64,000 bases of DNA from Paraburkholderia caffeinilytica (GTDB taxonomy: Bacteria; Pseudomonadota; Gammaproteobacteria; Burkholderiales; Burkholderiaceae), in the NCBI RefSeq assembly GCF_003368325.1, contig NZ_CP031467.1, positions 930,001 through 994,000 of the forward strand, in the 5' to 3' direction. Under the pieces are notes generated by a model. That model saw only the letters and a program-made list of their open reading frames with translations. It searched no databases and had not been told where the DNA came from. Positions 1 through 9,270 of this stretch are shown here, piece by piece (positions within the stretch are counted from its first letter, which is position 1; each line of letters opens with the position of its first letter). Made by a program: the position numbers and the translations under genes.

Positions 1-392
1 AGCGCGACTGTCCCGTACGCCTTCACGTGATACGCGATGATCAGTTCGTTTTTGCGGATGAATTCGTACACGCCGATCAGCTCGACCGTCTCCGCGTGCA
101 GCGAGGTCTCTTCGAGCACTTCGCGGGCAATGCCTTCTTCCGGGGTCTCGCCGTTTTCCAGAAAGCCGGTGATCAGCGCGAACATGCCTTCCGGCCATGC
201 CGCATTGCGCGCGAGCAGGATCTTGCCCTCGTACTCGACGATCGCGGCCACCACCGGCAGCGGATTGTTCCAGTGGACGTAGCCGCATTCCGTATCGGGA
301 CAGCTCTGGCGGATCCGGCCGCCTTCGTGTTCGGCATCGACGCGCTCGATCAAAGGCGTGGCGCAGCGCGGACAAAATCGGTATTCGGTCAT
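1..392 (-). CDS. NUDIX hydrolase with N-terminal zinc ribbon (3' end outside window)
   Basis: Hydrolyses a nucleoside diphosphate linked to another moiety; the substrate cannot be read from sequence. It starts MTEYRFCPRC. Cysteines at about residues 7, 10, 31 and 36 (CPRC and CPDTEC) form a zinc ribbon of the kind found in NADH pyrophosphatase NudC relatives. A complete Nudix box follows (about residues 70-92: GFLENGE, seven residues, then REVLEET). The open frame runs off the left edge after about 130 residues, so the C-terminus is missing. The 13-bp repeat array lies just upstream of its start. The family is secure; a specific name such as NudC is not. Confidence 0.88.
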   Translation of the reverse strand, partial: MTEYRFCPRCATPLIERVDAEHEGGRIRQSCPDTECGYVHWNNPLPVVAAIVEYEGKILLARNAAWPEGMFALITGFLENGETPEEGIAREVLEETSLHAETVELIGVYEFIRKNELIIAYHVKAYGTVA

Positions 393-498
393 GGCGAGTG
401 GGTCGTCTCTTATGGTTTGCGTACGGCGTTGTTCAGTGTCGAATGGGGTGCCGCTGGTTCAGCGCGTGGTGCGCGGTCCTGTTTGCACGCCTGGCTCC

Positions 499-643
499 AG
501 CTTTCGGCTCAAGCTTCGGGTTCAAGCTTCGGGCTCTCGCTTCTGGGGCCAGCTTTCGGCTCAAACTTCGAGCTCAAACTTCGAGTTCAAGCTTCCGGCT
601 CAAGCTTTCGGGTTCAACCTTCCGGCTCAAGCTCGCGGTCCCA
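499..643. repeat. Degenerate 13-bp tandem repeat, 11 units
   Basis: Eleven head-to-tail units, nine of 13 bp and two of 14 bp, with consensus AGCTTCGGGCTCA. Typical units are AGCTTTCGGCTCA, AGCTTCGGGTTCA and AACTTCGAGCTCA. The array fills most of the gap between the threonine aldolase stop and the NUDIX start. A unit of 13 bp is not a multiple of three and no gene of either strand uses it, so it is an intergenic minisatellite. Its function is unknown. Confidence 0.85.
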
Positions 644-674
644 ACCAGATCGAAGACGCGCAGCCCATGCTGCT

Positions 675-1706
675 TCAGACCAGGCACAGCTCGCGCACTT
701 CCGCGGCGAAACGCTCGACGGTTTCCGGCTGCGTGTCCCAGGCGCACATCAGCCGGCAGCCGCCCGCGCCGATGAACTCGTAGAACTTCCAGCCGCGCGC
801 GCGCATTGCCTTGGCGGCTTGCGCGGGCAATTGCGCAAAGACCGCGTTCGATTCTCGCGGAAACATGATGCTCACGCCTGGAATTTCCTGCAACCGCGTT
901 TGCAGCAGCTCCGCCATCGCATTCGCGTGACGCCCATTGCGCAGCCAGACGTCGTTGTCCAGCAGTCCGAGCCACGGCGCCGAGATGAAGCGCATTTTCG
1001 AGGCAAGCTGGCCGGCCTGCTTCAGACGGTAGGCGAAATCGTCGGCGAGCGACCGGTCGAAGAACACCACCGCCTCACCGACCGGCAAACCGTTCTTGGT
1101 CCCGCCGAAACACAACACGTCGACGCCCGCGCGCCACGTGATCTCGGACGGATGCACGTCGAGCGCCGCGACCGCATTCGCAAAACGCGCGCCGTCCATG
1201 TGCACTTTCAGATGACGCCGCTTGGCGATCGCCGCGATCGCGCGCACTTCCTCGACGGTGTAGACGGTGCCCACTTCCGTCGATTGGGTCAGCGTGACGA
1301 CCTTTGGCTTCGGGTAATGAATATCGGCGCGGCGCGTGACGACCGCTTCGATCGCATCCGGCGTGAGCTTGCCGCCGACACCCGGGGCGGTCAGCAGCTT
1401 TGAGCCGCCGGAGAAGAATTCCGGGCCGCCGCATTCATCGGTTTCGATGTGCGCGAGTTCGTGGCAGATCACCGAGTGATACGACTGGCATAACGATGCC
1501 AGCGCCAGCGAATTGGCGGCCGTGCCGTTGAACACGAAAAACACTTCGCAATCGGTCTGGAACAGCTCCCGCAGGCGGTCGCAAACCTGGTTGGTCCAGG
1601 AGTCGTCGCCGTAAGCGGGTTCGTGACCGCTGTGGTTGGCGGCGATCAGCGCGTTGAGCGCTTCGGGACAGATGCCGGCGTAGTTGTCGGACGCGAAATG
1701 TTGCAT
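675..1706 (-). CDS. ltaE: Low-specificity L-threonine aldolase
   Basis: PLP-dependent enzyme of the beta-eliminating lyase fold that cleaves L-threonine/allo-threonine to glycine and acetaldehyde in the cytoplasm. The protein is 343 aa and starts MQHFASDNYAG; an upstream in-frame ATG at 1736 would add ten atypical residues. The N-terminal SDNYAGICPEAL block and the HIETDECGG block are family signatures. The PLP-binding lysine lies in CFGGTKNGLP (about residue 200). The gene stands alone on the minus strand between the MFS gene and the repeat array. The aldolase family is clear; stereospecificity is not readable. Confidence 0.9.
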   Translation of the reverse strand: MQHFASDNYAGICPEALNALIAANHSGHEPAYGDDSWTNQVCDRLRELFQTDCEVFFVFNGTAANSLALASLCQSYHSVICHELAHIETDECGGPEFFSGGSKLLTAPGVGGKLTPDAIEAVVTRRADIHYPKPKVVTLTQSTEVGTVYTVEEVRAIAAIAKRRHLKVHMDGARFANAVAALDVHPSEITWRAGVDVLCFGGTKNGLPVGEAVVFFDRSLADDFAYRLKQAGQLASKMRFISAPWLGLLDNDVWLRNGRHANAMAELLQTRLQEIPGVSIMFPRESNAVFAQLPAQAAKAMRARGWKFYEFIGAGGCRLMCAWDTQPETVERFAAEVRELCLV

Positions 1707-1940
1707 GGCTGGCGGCGCGCCCGGCGACAGGCGCACTGAGATGACGGGAAAGCGGTCATTTTAGTGCGCCGGTGAGTTATTTGTTTTTCGGCCTGGCATT
1801 TGCGTCGCGGGCAGATTGACGAGCCCAGACTTTCGTCGCAAGGTGGCGGACAAGCTTGCCGTGCCGGCACGTGCCCTTGCGACATCGGTTGACGCCGGGC
1901 ACCACGCCGCCCGATAAACCGCCGACAAGACCTCGATACG

Positions 1941-3401
1941 TTAGTTGCAGCCACAATCGGGCGCGCGGCCACGGCCTCGCGGCATGCGCGCCACGATGAT
2001 CAGGCCGACCGCGCCGAGCAGCAGTGCCCCCGCCGCCAGCCACAAGGCCGGCGAAAAAGACCCCGTGTGTTCGGCAATCGGAGCGGCCACCAGCGGGCCG
2101 ACGATCTGACCGACGCCGTAGGCCGCGGTCGCATAGCCCATCAGGCCGGCGGCTTCGTCGCCACGCAGACGCCGCGCTTCACGCATCGCAAACAGGGTGA
2201 TGGCCGTAAATGGCAGACCGATCAGGATGCTGCCGAACGAGAAGCCGCCTGCCGTGGGCCAGACGATGCCGAGCGCAATACCGGCGGCTTGCAGCACGTA
2301 GCAACCGGCGAGCAGCGTGCGGTTGTCCCAATGCACTGGCAGGCGTGCCGCGAGCAGCGCACCGACGACCAGCGCCACACCGAACATCGGCCAGAACAGA
2401 TCGGGCCAGGACGAACCCGGCAGCGCGTGGCGCGCGATCACCGGCAGGAACGTCGCGGTGATGATGTAGCCGAATCCGGGCACGCCGTAGAGCAGGATCA
2501 GCCAGAAGGCGTCAGCGCGGTGCGGGGCATGGTTCGGGGAGGAAAGGTGGGTTGCGGCGGCGCTTGGGTTTGGGGCAGGATTTTGGGTCGCGGCGCGGCC
2601 TTGGGTTGCGGCAAGGCTTTGGGTTGCGGCGAGGTTTTGGCTCGCGACAGAGAGATTGCTTGCGGCACGTTGGTTCGCAGCGTACCGGCCGGGGTTTTGC
2701 GGCACGGCGTAGTGCTGCCCGGCCGCGCGTTGACTTGCATGAGCGGCGGTCGGCGCCCCGTTCGCGGCATGCCTCGCGCCTCTTGAGGCCGTGTCGGTCA
2801 CAGTCCCGAATACGGGCCAAACCGCAATAGAAAGGACCGCCGCGATGAGCCCGAAGCCGATCCATCCGGCCGTCGCGCCGTAACCACCTGCAGCGCTGAC
2901 CAGCAAACCCGTTCCGACGATACCTACGCCAGGGCCCGTATAGATCACCCCGCTCCACCCGTGCGCACCGAGTTCGGCAAGCCGCCGCAAGCCCCACTGC
3001 GACGCGAATACAAAGGTCCACGCGCTGACCGCGCCGGCGACGAAGCGTACGACCGCCCACAGCCAGAATTGGCTTGTTGTGCCCATCGCCAACGTCAGCA
3101 GGACCGTCGCGACAAGCCCGGCGCGCACCATGCGCGCTGGCGCGACCCGCAGCGCCGCGCAGGTGACCGCACCGGCGAAATAGCCGGCGTAGTTGAACGA
3201 CGCGAGCCATCCGCCGCGCTGGATATCGATCTGCGGCTGGCCGAAGGCGCTGCCGTGAAGCATCAGCGGCAAGAGCGGCGTGAACGCAAAACGCCCGATA
3301 CCGAGCACCACGGCCAAGGTGACCATGCAGGCAAGCGCCGCGCGGCGGGCGGCGTGACGTTCAGCAGGGATGTCGTGCGCGCTGGAAGCGAGATCGTTCA
3401 T
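1941..3401 (-). CDS. MFS transporter, YbfB/YjiJ type, with expanded central loop
   Basis: Inner-membrane transporter with twelve predicted membrane helices in two six-helix halves; 486 aa, where relatives are nearer 400. The N-terminus (VVLGIGRFAFTPLLPLM) is the signature of the YbfB/YjiJ subgroup. The excess length is in the loop between the halves (about residues 205-295), which is rich in Ala, Asn, Gln and Thr and contains repeated AATQ units. The gene is divergent from a LysR regulator across 118 bp, which suggests that regulator controls it. The substrate is unknown. Confidence 0.85.
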   Translation of the reverse strand: MNDLASSAHDIPAERHAARRAALACMVTLAVVLGIGRFAFTPLLPLMLHGSAFGQPQIDIQRGGWLASFNYAGYFAGAVTCAALRVAPARMVRAGLVATVLLTLAMGTTSQFWLWAVVRFVAGAVSAWTFVFASQWGLRRLAELGAHGWSGVIYTGPGVGIVGTGLLVSAAGGYGATAGWIGFGLIAAVLSIAVWPVFGTVTDTASRGARHAANGAPTAAHASQRAAGQHYAVPQNPGRYAANQRAASNLSVASQNLAATQSLAATQGRAATQNPAPNPSAAATHLSSPNHAPHRADAFWLILLYGVPGFGYIITATFLPVIARHALPGSSWPDLFWPMFGVALVVGALLAARLPVHWDNRTLLAGCYVLQAAGIALGIVWPTAGGFSFGSILIGLPFTAITLFAMREARRLRGDEAAGLMGYATAAYGVGQIVGPLVAAPIAEHTGSFSPALWLAAGALLLGAVGLIIVARMPRGRGRAPDCGCN

Positions 3402-3519
3402 AAGCAGACGGTAAAAGGATTCTGGCCGGCAGTCGCCGGTTTGTTCGATCCATAGTAGCTTGACCTTCGAATCACAAAAAATGAATAATTAGGATATAAG
3501 CCATCGCCGGGAGAGAACC
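3402..3519. promoter_or_regulatory. Shared intergenic promoter region of the MFS and LysR genes
   Basis: This 118-bp space separates divergent starts and is the only place for both promoters. It is AT-richer than its surroundings near 3475-3500. A LysR-type operator is expected here from the gene arrangement, but no single dyad stands out, so this is an inference from layout. Confidence 0.4.
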
Positions 3520-4431
3520 ATGGATTTGGCCGCCTTGACCATTTTTCGCGCTGTCGTACGGGAAAACGGCGTGACGCGCGCCGCCGCCAAGCTCAATCGC
3601 GTGCAGTCGAACGTCACGACGCGCATCAAGCAGCTCGAGGAGCAACTCGGCACCGACCTGTTCATCCGCGACGGCCGGCGCCTTGTTTTGACGCCGGCCG
3701 GCGAGACGCTGCTGCCCTACGCGGAGCGTTTGCTCGCGCTCGCCGATGAAGCGCGTCACGCCGTGCGCGAGGATCGTCCGAGCGGACGCTTGCGTTTGGG
3801 CACGATGGAAAGCGTCGCGGCGACGCGTCTGCCCGGATTGCTCGCGCATTATCACCAGCGCTGGCCGGATGTCGCGCTGGAACTCGAAACCGGCACGACC
3901 GGCAAGCTGATCGAGCGGGTTCGCGAATTCGAAGTGGATGCGGCGCTGGTCGCCACGCCGCCGGATCCCGCCGTGCTCGGCGAATTGTTCGAGACCGTGC
4001 CGGTTTTTCGCGAAGAACTGGTGATGCTGTCGCCGCGAGGCCATCGGTCGATTCGCGAAGTACGGGACATTGCTTTATCGACGCTGATCGCGTTCGAGCG
4101 CGGCTGTGCTTACCGGGCGTACATCGAGAAGTGGTATCTGGAGCATGGCGTGAGGCCGGCTCGCGTTCTGGAGCTCGGCTCGTATCATGCGATCGTGGCT
4201 TGCGTCGCCGCCGGTGCGGGAGTGGCCGTGGCGCCGCGATCCGTGCTCGATCTGCAAACCGATGCGAGCAATATCGCCGTTCACGAACTCCCCGATATCG
4301 GCGTGATCGAGACGCTGCTTGTCTGGCGACGAGGGCATTTTTCGTCGGCGCTCAATGCGCTGCGGCAAACGCTTGTGTCGGGAGGGGATGCGGTGGAACT
4401 GCCTGCGGCTGTACCGGTAGGCGCTGCTTGA
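3520..4431 (+). CDS. LysR-family transcriptional regulator
   Basis: DNA-binding regulator of 303 aa. The N-terminal winged helix-turn-helix (about residues 3-60) carries the family pattern: AALTIFRAVVRENGVTRAA, then NRVQSNVTTRIKQLEEQLG and LFIRDGRRLVLTPAGE. The remainder is a periplasmic-binding-protein-like effector domain. A GAGAG ribosome-binding site precedes the ATG. It is transcribed away from the MFS transporter gene, so the likely target is that gene plus itself. The effector is not identifiable. Confidence 0.9.
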   Translation: MDLAALTIFRAVVRENGVTRAAAKLNRVQSNVTTRIKQLEEQLGTDLFIRDGRRLVLTPAGETLLPYAERLLALADEARHAVREDRPSGRLRLGTMESVAATRLPGLLAHYHQRWPDVALELETGTTGKLIERVREFEVDAALVATPPDPAVLGELFETVPVFREELVMLSPRGHRSIREVRDIALSTLIAFERGCAYRAYIEKWYLEHGVRPARVLELGSYHAIVACVAAGAGVAVAPRSVLDLQTDASNIAVHELPDIGVIETLLVWRRGHFSSALNALRQTLVSGGDAVELPAAVPVGAA

Positions 4432-4612
4432 GGCTTGAGGCTTTGCCTGCGTATTGGAGAACGCTAACCGTCACCGCACCCGGCCTGTTCGCCGCGAATC
4501 CTGCAATGGTCACCTACTCCTGATGCAGTTGGAGGCAGGCATCGCAAAGAACGGCCACTTGCGCCACCCGGCCGGGTTAATGCACAGCCGGCACGAGGCG
4601 GCCCGAAACAAC

Positions 4613-4659
4613 TTGGGCCATGCGGAGCGCAAAAACCAGCAGCGCCCCGCATGGCCCAA
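4613..4659 (-). terminator. Hairpin terminator downstream of alaS
   Basis: Perfect 13-bp stem: TTGGGCCATGCGG at 4613-4625 and its complement at 4647-4659, with a 21-nt loop. It starts 12 bp beyond the alaS stop. On the minus strand it is followed by GTTGTTT, a weak U-tract. Placement and stem make a terminator likely. Confidence 0.65.
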
Positions 4660-4670
4660 TCAAACCCGAA

Positions 4671-7295
4671 TCAAAGCTGGGCTTCGACCCAACCCTTCAC
4701 GCCGGCCAGTGCCGCCGGCAGATTTGCCGGTTCGGTGCCGCCGGCTTGCGCCATGTCCGGCCGCCCACCGCCCTTACCGCCGACTTGCTGCGCAACGAAG
4801 TTGACCAGTTCGCCGGCCTTGACCTTCTTGCTGGCGTCCGCCGTCACACCGGCGATCAAACTCACCTTGCCGCCCTCGACCGAGGCCAGCACGATCGCCG
4901 CGCTCTTCAGCTTGTCCTTCAGCTTGTCGACCGTCTCGCGCAGCGTTTTCACGTCTGCGCCCTCGAGCGTTGCAGCCAGCACATGCACGCCGGCCACTTC
5001 GATCGCCTGACCGGCAAGTTCGTCGCCCTGACTCGAAGCCATCTTCGACTTCAGTGCGCTCAGTTCCTTCTCCAGCGACTTCACCTGGTCCTGCACCTGC
5101 GCGATGCGCTGTGTCAGTTCCGACGGCTGCGCCTTCAACACGGCCGCTGCCGCATTGATCCGGGCGTCGAGATCCTGCACGAAGCGCACGGCGTTGTCGC
5201 CCGTGATCGCCTCCACACGACGGATACCGGCAGCCACGCCGCCTTCCATCACGATCTTGAAGAGTCCGATGTCGCCCGTGCGATGCACGTGCGTGCCGCC
5301 GCACAACTCACGCGAGAAACCGAGGTCGAGCACGCGCACTTCGTCGCCGTATTTTTCGCCGAACAGTGCCATTGCGCCGCCCTTCACCGCTTCGTCGAAC
5401 GGCATGACGCGCACGATGCCCGGCGCGTTGGCCAGCACTTCCGCGTTGACGATCGATTCGACCTGACGGATCTGCTCGTCGGTCATCGGCGCGTTGTGCG
5501 CGAAGTCGAAACGTGTCTTGTCCGCGTCGACCAGCGAGCCCTTCTGCTGCACGTGCGAGCCGAGCACTTCGCGCAGCGCCTTGTGCATCAGGTGGGTGGC
5601 CGAGTGATTGCGCTCGGTGCGGGCACGGCGCACCGCGTCGATTTCCGCCTTCACGACGTCGCCGACCTTCAACGTGCCCTGCTCCAGCGTGCCGTGATGG
5701 CCGACCACGTCCGCCTGCACCTTGAGCGTATCGGTCACCGCGAAGCGCACGCTCGCGTTCGCCAGCACGCCCTGGTCACCGACCTGACCGCCCGACTCCG
5801 CGTAGAACGGCGTGTGGTCGAGCACGACGACCGCTTGTTGGCCGTGATTCACTTCCTTCACCGACGCGCCGTCGACATACAGCGCGATCACTTTCGCGTC
5901 GTCGAAGATGATTTCTTCGTAGCCGTGGAACGTGGTCTTCGCGCCCGAGTATTCAAGGCCCTGCGCCATCTTGAACTTGCCTGCCGCGCGAGCCTGTTCG
6001 CGCTGACGCGCCATGGCTTCGTCGAAAGCGGCTTCGTCGACCGTCACTTCGCGCTCGCGGCACACGTCGGCCGTCAGATCGAGCGGGAAGCCGTAGGTGT
6101 CGTGCAGCTTGAATGCGAGTTCGCCGTCGAGCGTCTTGCCGCCCTTGGCTTCCAGATCGGCCAGCGCGCTTTCGAGAATCGACATGCCGTGCTCGATGGT
6201 TTCGAAGAAGCGTTCTTCTTCCTGGCGCAGCACGTCGGTCACACGTTGCTCAGCGTCCTTCAGTTCCGGATAGGCGCCTCCCATTTGCGCGACGAGGTCC
6301 GGCACCATGCGGTGGAAGAACGAACCCTTCTTGCCCAGCTTGTAGCCGTGGCGGATCGCGCGGCGCACGATGCGGCGCAGCACATAGCCGCGGCCTTCAT
6401 TGCCCGGAATCACACCGTCGACGATCAGGAACGAGCAGGCGCGGATGTGGTCGGCGATCACCTTCAGCGAGTTGTTCGTCAGATCGGTCACGCCGGTTTC
6501 GCGGCCCGCCGCCTTGATGAGCGCCTGGAACAGGTCGATCTCATAGTTGCTGTGCACGTGCTGCAGAACCGCGGCGATACGCTCCAGACCCATGCCGGTG
6601 TCGACGCACTGCTTGGGCAGCGGCGTCATGTTGCCTTGGGCGTCGCGGCTGAATTGCATGAACACGAGATTCCAGATCTCGATGTAGCGGTCGCCGTCTT
6701 CTTCAGGAGACCCCGGCGGGCCGCCCCAGACTTCCGGGCCGTGGTCGTAGAAGATTTCCGAGCACGGACCGCAGGGACCGACGTCGGCCATCTGCCAGAA
6801 GTTGTCCGACGCGTAGCGCGCACCCTTGTTGTCGCCGATGCGGATGATCCGCTCGACCGGCACGCCCACTTCTTTCGCCCAGATGTCGTGCGCTTCGTCG
6901 TCTTCGTGATAGACGGTGACCCACAGCTTGTCTTTCGGGAGCTGGTACACGCCGGTGAGCAATTCCCACGCGTAGTGGATCGCGTCGCGCTTGAAGTAGT
7001 CGCCGAACGAGAAGTTGCCCAGCATTTCGAAGAACGTGTGGTGACGCGCGGTGTAGCCGACGTTTTCCAGATCGTTGTGCTTGCCGCCGGCGCGCACGCT
7101 GCGCTGCGCGGTCGTGGCGCGCGCATACGGACGCGATTCCGCGCCGAGGAACACATCTTTGAACTGCACCATTCCCGAATTGGTGAAGAGCAGTGTCGGG
7201 TCGTTGCCGGGCACAAGGCTCGACGAGCGAACGATCGTATGGCCCTTCGATTCGAAGAACTTGAGGAATTTCTCGCGGATTTCGGCGGCTTTCAT
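4671..7295 (-). CDS. alaS: Alanyl-tRNA synthetase
   Basis: Charges tRNA-Ala with alanine and edits mischarged Ser/Gly. At 874 aa it is the normal bacterial length. It begins [19 protein letters not shown], the canonical class II alanyl start, with motif 2 and 3 regions in the first 240 residues. The editing domain has the zinc-binding HxxxH (NHSATHL, about residue 565) and the [13 protein letters not shown] block (about 665). The C-terminal C-Ala region ends in the glycine-rich [15 protein letters not shown] motif. It is a single-gene unit closed by the hairpin at 4613-4659. Confidence 0.98.
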   Translation of the reverse strand: MKAAEIREKFLKFFESKGHTIVRSSSLVPGNDPTLLFTNSGMVQFKDVFLGAESRPYARATTAQRSVRAGGKHNDLENVGYTARHHTFFEMLGNFSFGDYFKRDAIHYAWELLTGVYQLPKDKLWVTVYHEDDEAHDIWAKEVGVPVERIIRIGDNKGARYASDNFWQMADVGPCGPCSEIFYDHGPEVWGGPPGSPEEDGDRYIEIWNLVFMQFSRDAQGNMTPLPKQCVDTGMGLERIAAVLQHVHSNYEIDLFQALIKAAGRETGVTDLTNNSLKVIADHIRACSFLIVDGVIPGNEGRGYVLRRIVRRAIRHGYKLGKKGSFFHRMVPDLVAQMGGAYPELKDAEQRVTDVLRQEEERFFETIEHGMSILESALADLEAKGGKTLDGELAFKLHDTYGFPLDLTADVCREREVTVDEAAFDEAMARQREQARAAGKFKMAQGLEYSGAKTTFHGYEEIIFDDAKVIALYVDGASVKEVNHGQQAVVVLDHTPFYAESGGQVGDQGVLANASVRFAVTDTLKVQADVVGHHGTLEQGTLKVGDVVKAEIDAVRRARTERNHSATHLMHKALREVLGSHVQQKGSLVDADKTRFDFAHNAPMTDEQIRQVESIVNAEVLANAPGIVRVMPFDEAVKGGAMALFGEKYGDEVRVLDLGFSRELCGGTHVHRTGDIGLFKIVMEGGVAAGIRRVEAITGDNAVRFVQDLDARINAAAAVLKAQPSELTQRIAQVQDQVKSLEKELSALKSKMASSQGDELAGQAIEVAGVHVLAATLEGADVKTLRETVDKLKDKLKSAAIVLASVEGGKVSLIAGVTADASKKVKAGELVNFVAQQVGGKGGGRPDMAQAGGTEPANLPAALAGVKGWVEAQL

Positions 7296-7592
7296 AGCGT
7301 GCGGGGGACGGGTTTGCCAGTTCCCTGGCTGTTACCGGCGGCATCATGGAGATGCGCCAACTGTTTGTTTCTTAAACGACTGATTATACGGGATCGGCGC
7401 CCGTGCGCGGCGGCTGCCCTGTCCCGTTAGCCATTCGGCCAGGATTGGCTGCGTTTGGTTGCTTGGCAAGTGACACGGCAAGGCCCGTCGCGCGCCCTAT
7501 GCCGTTCGGCTGACTGCGCCTACGTGCGGGAATCGCTTAAGATTGCCCACATTCGCGGCGACATGTGCGCCGCGCCACCACCCGCAAATCGT
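7296..7592. other. Intergenic space upstream of alaS
   Basis: About 300 bp between the alaS start and the hairpin-repeat array. It holds the alaS promoter on the minus strand and possibly the promoter for the rightward CoA-transferase transcript. No open frame, RNA gene or repeat is recognisable here. Confidence 0.4.
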
Positions 7593-7832
7593 GCATGGGA
7601 CCGGAGTAAGCGCTAAAGCGCCAACAGCTTTGCATGGGATCTGAGTAAGCGCTGAAGCGCCAACTCAGATCGACATCTGGTCGACCGCTTTGCATGGGAC
7701 CAGAGTAAGCGCTAAAGCGCCAACTCTGGTCGACCGCTTTGCATGGGACCAGAGTAAGCGCTAAAGCGCCAACTCTGGTCGACCGCTTTGCATGGGACCA
7801 GAGTAAGCGCTAAAGCGCCAACTCTGGTCGAC
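7593..7832 (+). repeat. Tandem 49-bp hairpin repeats in the leader of the CoA-transferase gene
   Basis: Three identical 49-bp units (7686-7734, 7735-7783, 7784-7832) are preceded by two diverged units (7593-7627 and 7632-7673) and a leftover right arm (7674-7685). Each full unit can fold: outer stem GACCAGAG/CTCTGGTC, inner stem GCGC/GCGC with a TAAA loop. In the diverged unit at 7632 the outer arms are GATCTGAG and CTCAGATC, so two base pairs changed on both sides and pairing is kept. Each unit also contains ATG, three codons, then TAA. The last unit ends 2 bp before the AGGAG of the next gene, so the array would be transcribed as its leader. Confidence 0.9.
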
Positions 7833-7851
7833 ACAGGAGACATTGAAGAAT

Positions 7852-9072
7852 ATGGGCGCTCTCAGTCATATCCGCGTGCTGGACCTCACACGCGTGCTCG
7901 CCGGCCCCTGGTGCGCACAGACGCTCGCCGATTTCGGCGCCGACGTCATCAAGATCGAACGGCCTGAAGTCGGCGACGATACCCGCCACTGGGGGCCGCC
8001 GTACCTGAAAACGCCGGACGGCGCCGACACCCCCGAAGCCGCTTATTACCTCGCGGCGAACCGCAACAAGCGCTCGGTCACCGTCGATATCGCTTCGCCC
8101 GAAGGCCAGCGGATCATCCGCGAACTGGCCGCGCAAAGCGACGTGGTGCTGGAGAACTACAAGGTCGGGCAGTTGAAGAAGTACGGGCTCGATTACGCGT
8201 CCCTGAAAGAGGTGAAGCCCGATCTGATCTACTGCTCGGTGACCGGCTTCGGGCAAACCGGACCGTATGCGCAGCGCGCCGGTTACGACTTCATCGTGCA
8301 GGGCATCGGCGGCTTCATGAGCATTACCGGCGAGCGCGACGGTCAGCCGGGCGGCGGTCCGCAAAAGGCCGGCGTTGCGATTGCCGATCTGATGACCGGC
8401 ATGTATTCGACCATCGCCGTGCTCACGGCGCTCACACATCGCGACCGAACGGGCGAAGGCCAATACATCGACATGGCGTTGCTCGACGTACAGGTGGCCA
8501 TGCTGGCCAACATGAATTCGAACTACCTGGCGAGCGGCCAGCCGCCCGTGCGCTGGGGCAATGCGCATCCGAACATCGTGCCCTACCAGACCTTCCAGAC
8601 GAGCGACGGCTGGATCATCGTCGCGGTCGGCAACGACGGCCAGTTCCGCAAGTTCGTCGAGGCGGGCGGGCGCCCCGAACTCGCCGGCGACGAGCGATTC
8701 GCGACCAACCCGGCTCGCGTGCGCCACCGCGATATCCTCGTGCCGATCCTTGCCGACATGGTTCGTCTGCAGGGCAAGCAGCAATGGATCGCGGCACTGG
8801 AAGCGGCCGGCGTGCCGTGCGGGCCGATCAACGATCTGGGCGAAGTGTTCGAAAACGAGCAGGTGGTGGCGCGCGGCCTGCAGGTCGATCTGCCGCATCC
8901 GTCGGGCGGCACGGTCAAGCTGGTGCGCAATCCGATCAACATGACCGGCACGCCGCCCGAAGCGTTGTCCCATCCGCCGACGCTCGGCGAGCACACCGAC
9001 AGCATCCTGCGCGATGTGCTCGGCTATGACGAGGCACGAATCGCGGCGCTGCGGGACCAGTCAGTGATTTGA
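7852..9072 (+). CDS. CaiB/BaiF (class III) CoA-transferase
   Basis: Transfers CoA between carboxylic acids through an enzyme aspartyl-CoA intermediate. The 406-aa protein opens with GALSHIRVLDLTRVLAGPWC, the typical family start, followed by the NRNKRSVTVDI block (about residues 63-73). The catalytic Asp lies in AGVAIADLMTGMYS (about residue 178). The ATG at 7852 is preferred because AGGAG (7835-7839) is 12 nt upstream; an in-frame TTG at 7843 is only 3 nt from it. The acyl donor and acceptor cannot be told; the sequence is of the succinyl-CoA:dicarboxylate-like type. Confidence 0.9.
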   Translation: MGALSHIRVLDLTRVLAGPWCAQTLADFGADVIKIERPEVGDDTRHWGPPYLKTPDGADTPEAAYYLAANRNKRSVTVDIASPEGQRIIRELAAQSDVVLENYKVGQLKKYGLDYASLKEVKPDLIYCSVTGFGQTGPYAQRAGYDFIVQGIGGFMSITGERDGQPGGGPQKAGVAIADLMTGMYSTIAVLTALTHRDRTGEGQYIDMALLDVQVAMLANMNSNYLASGQPPVRWGNAHPNIVPYQTFQTSDGWIIVAVGNDGQFRKFVEAGGRPELAGDERFATNPARVRHRDILVPILADMVRLQGKQQWIAALEAAGVPCGPINDLGEVFENEQVVARGLQVDLPHPSGGTVKLVRNPINMTGTPPEALSHPPTLGEHTDSILRDVLGYDEARIAALRDQSVI

Positions 9073-9076
9073 GGCC

Positions 9077-9111
9077 GGTTGGCGGTTGGCGGTTGGCGGT
9101 TGGCGGTTGGC
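9077..9111. repeat. Five perfect GGTTGGC heptamers with degenerate tail
   Basis: Five head-to-tail copies of GGTTGGC begin 5 bp after the CoA-transferase stop. Degenerate GGTTGAC/GGTTGAG variants continue to about 9168. The stretch is intergenic between two convergent genes and has no recognisable function; slippage during replication would explain it. Confidence 0.85.
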
Positions 9112-9270
9112 GATTGAGACGGTTGACGGTTGAGCCGGTTGGCGCGGTTGAGGCCAGTTGAGGCGGTTCCGGCTTCCAGCGAGGCTGGCGACGGTGCCTG
9201 CTCACTCACCGCCTGGCCGCGCGAACGACGGCATCGCCGCTACGCCCAACAAAGCCAGCAAACAACTGCA

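Noticed and set aside
27-1403. 458-codon + strand frame at the left edge
   Set aside because: It runs antisense to the NUDIX gene, through the 13-bp repeat and antisense to ltaE; no single protein could be intended.
1777-2043. 88-codon minus frame after the MFS gene
   Set aside because: It overlaps the MFS 3' end out of phase and has no ribosome-binding site or recognisable pattern.
4620-7430. 936-codon open frame on the + strand across alaS
   Set aside because: It is antisense to alaS, rich in Arg/His/Ala as expected from a GC-rich complement, has no family motif, and alaS explains the DNA fully.
7593-7832. CRISPR array
   Set aside because: The repeats are contiguous with no unique spacers and no cas genes are nearby.
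7593-7840. CsrA/RsmA binding repeats
   Set aside because: The GGGA words are not in the A-N-GGA context and are not placed in hairpin loops.
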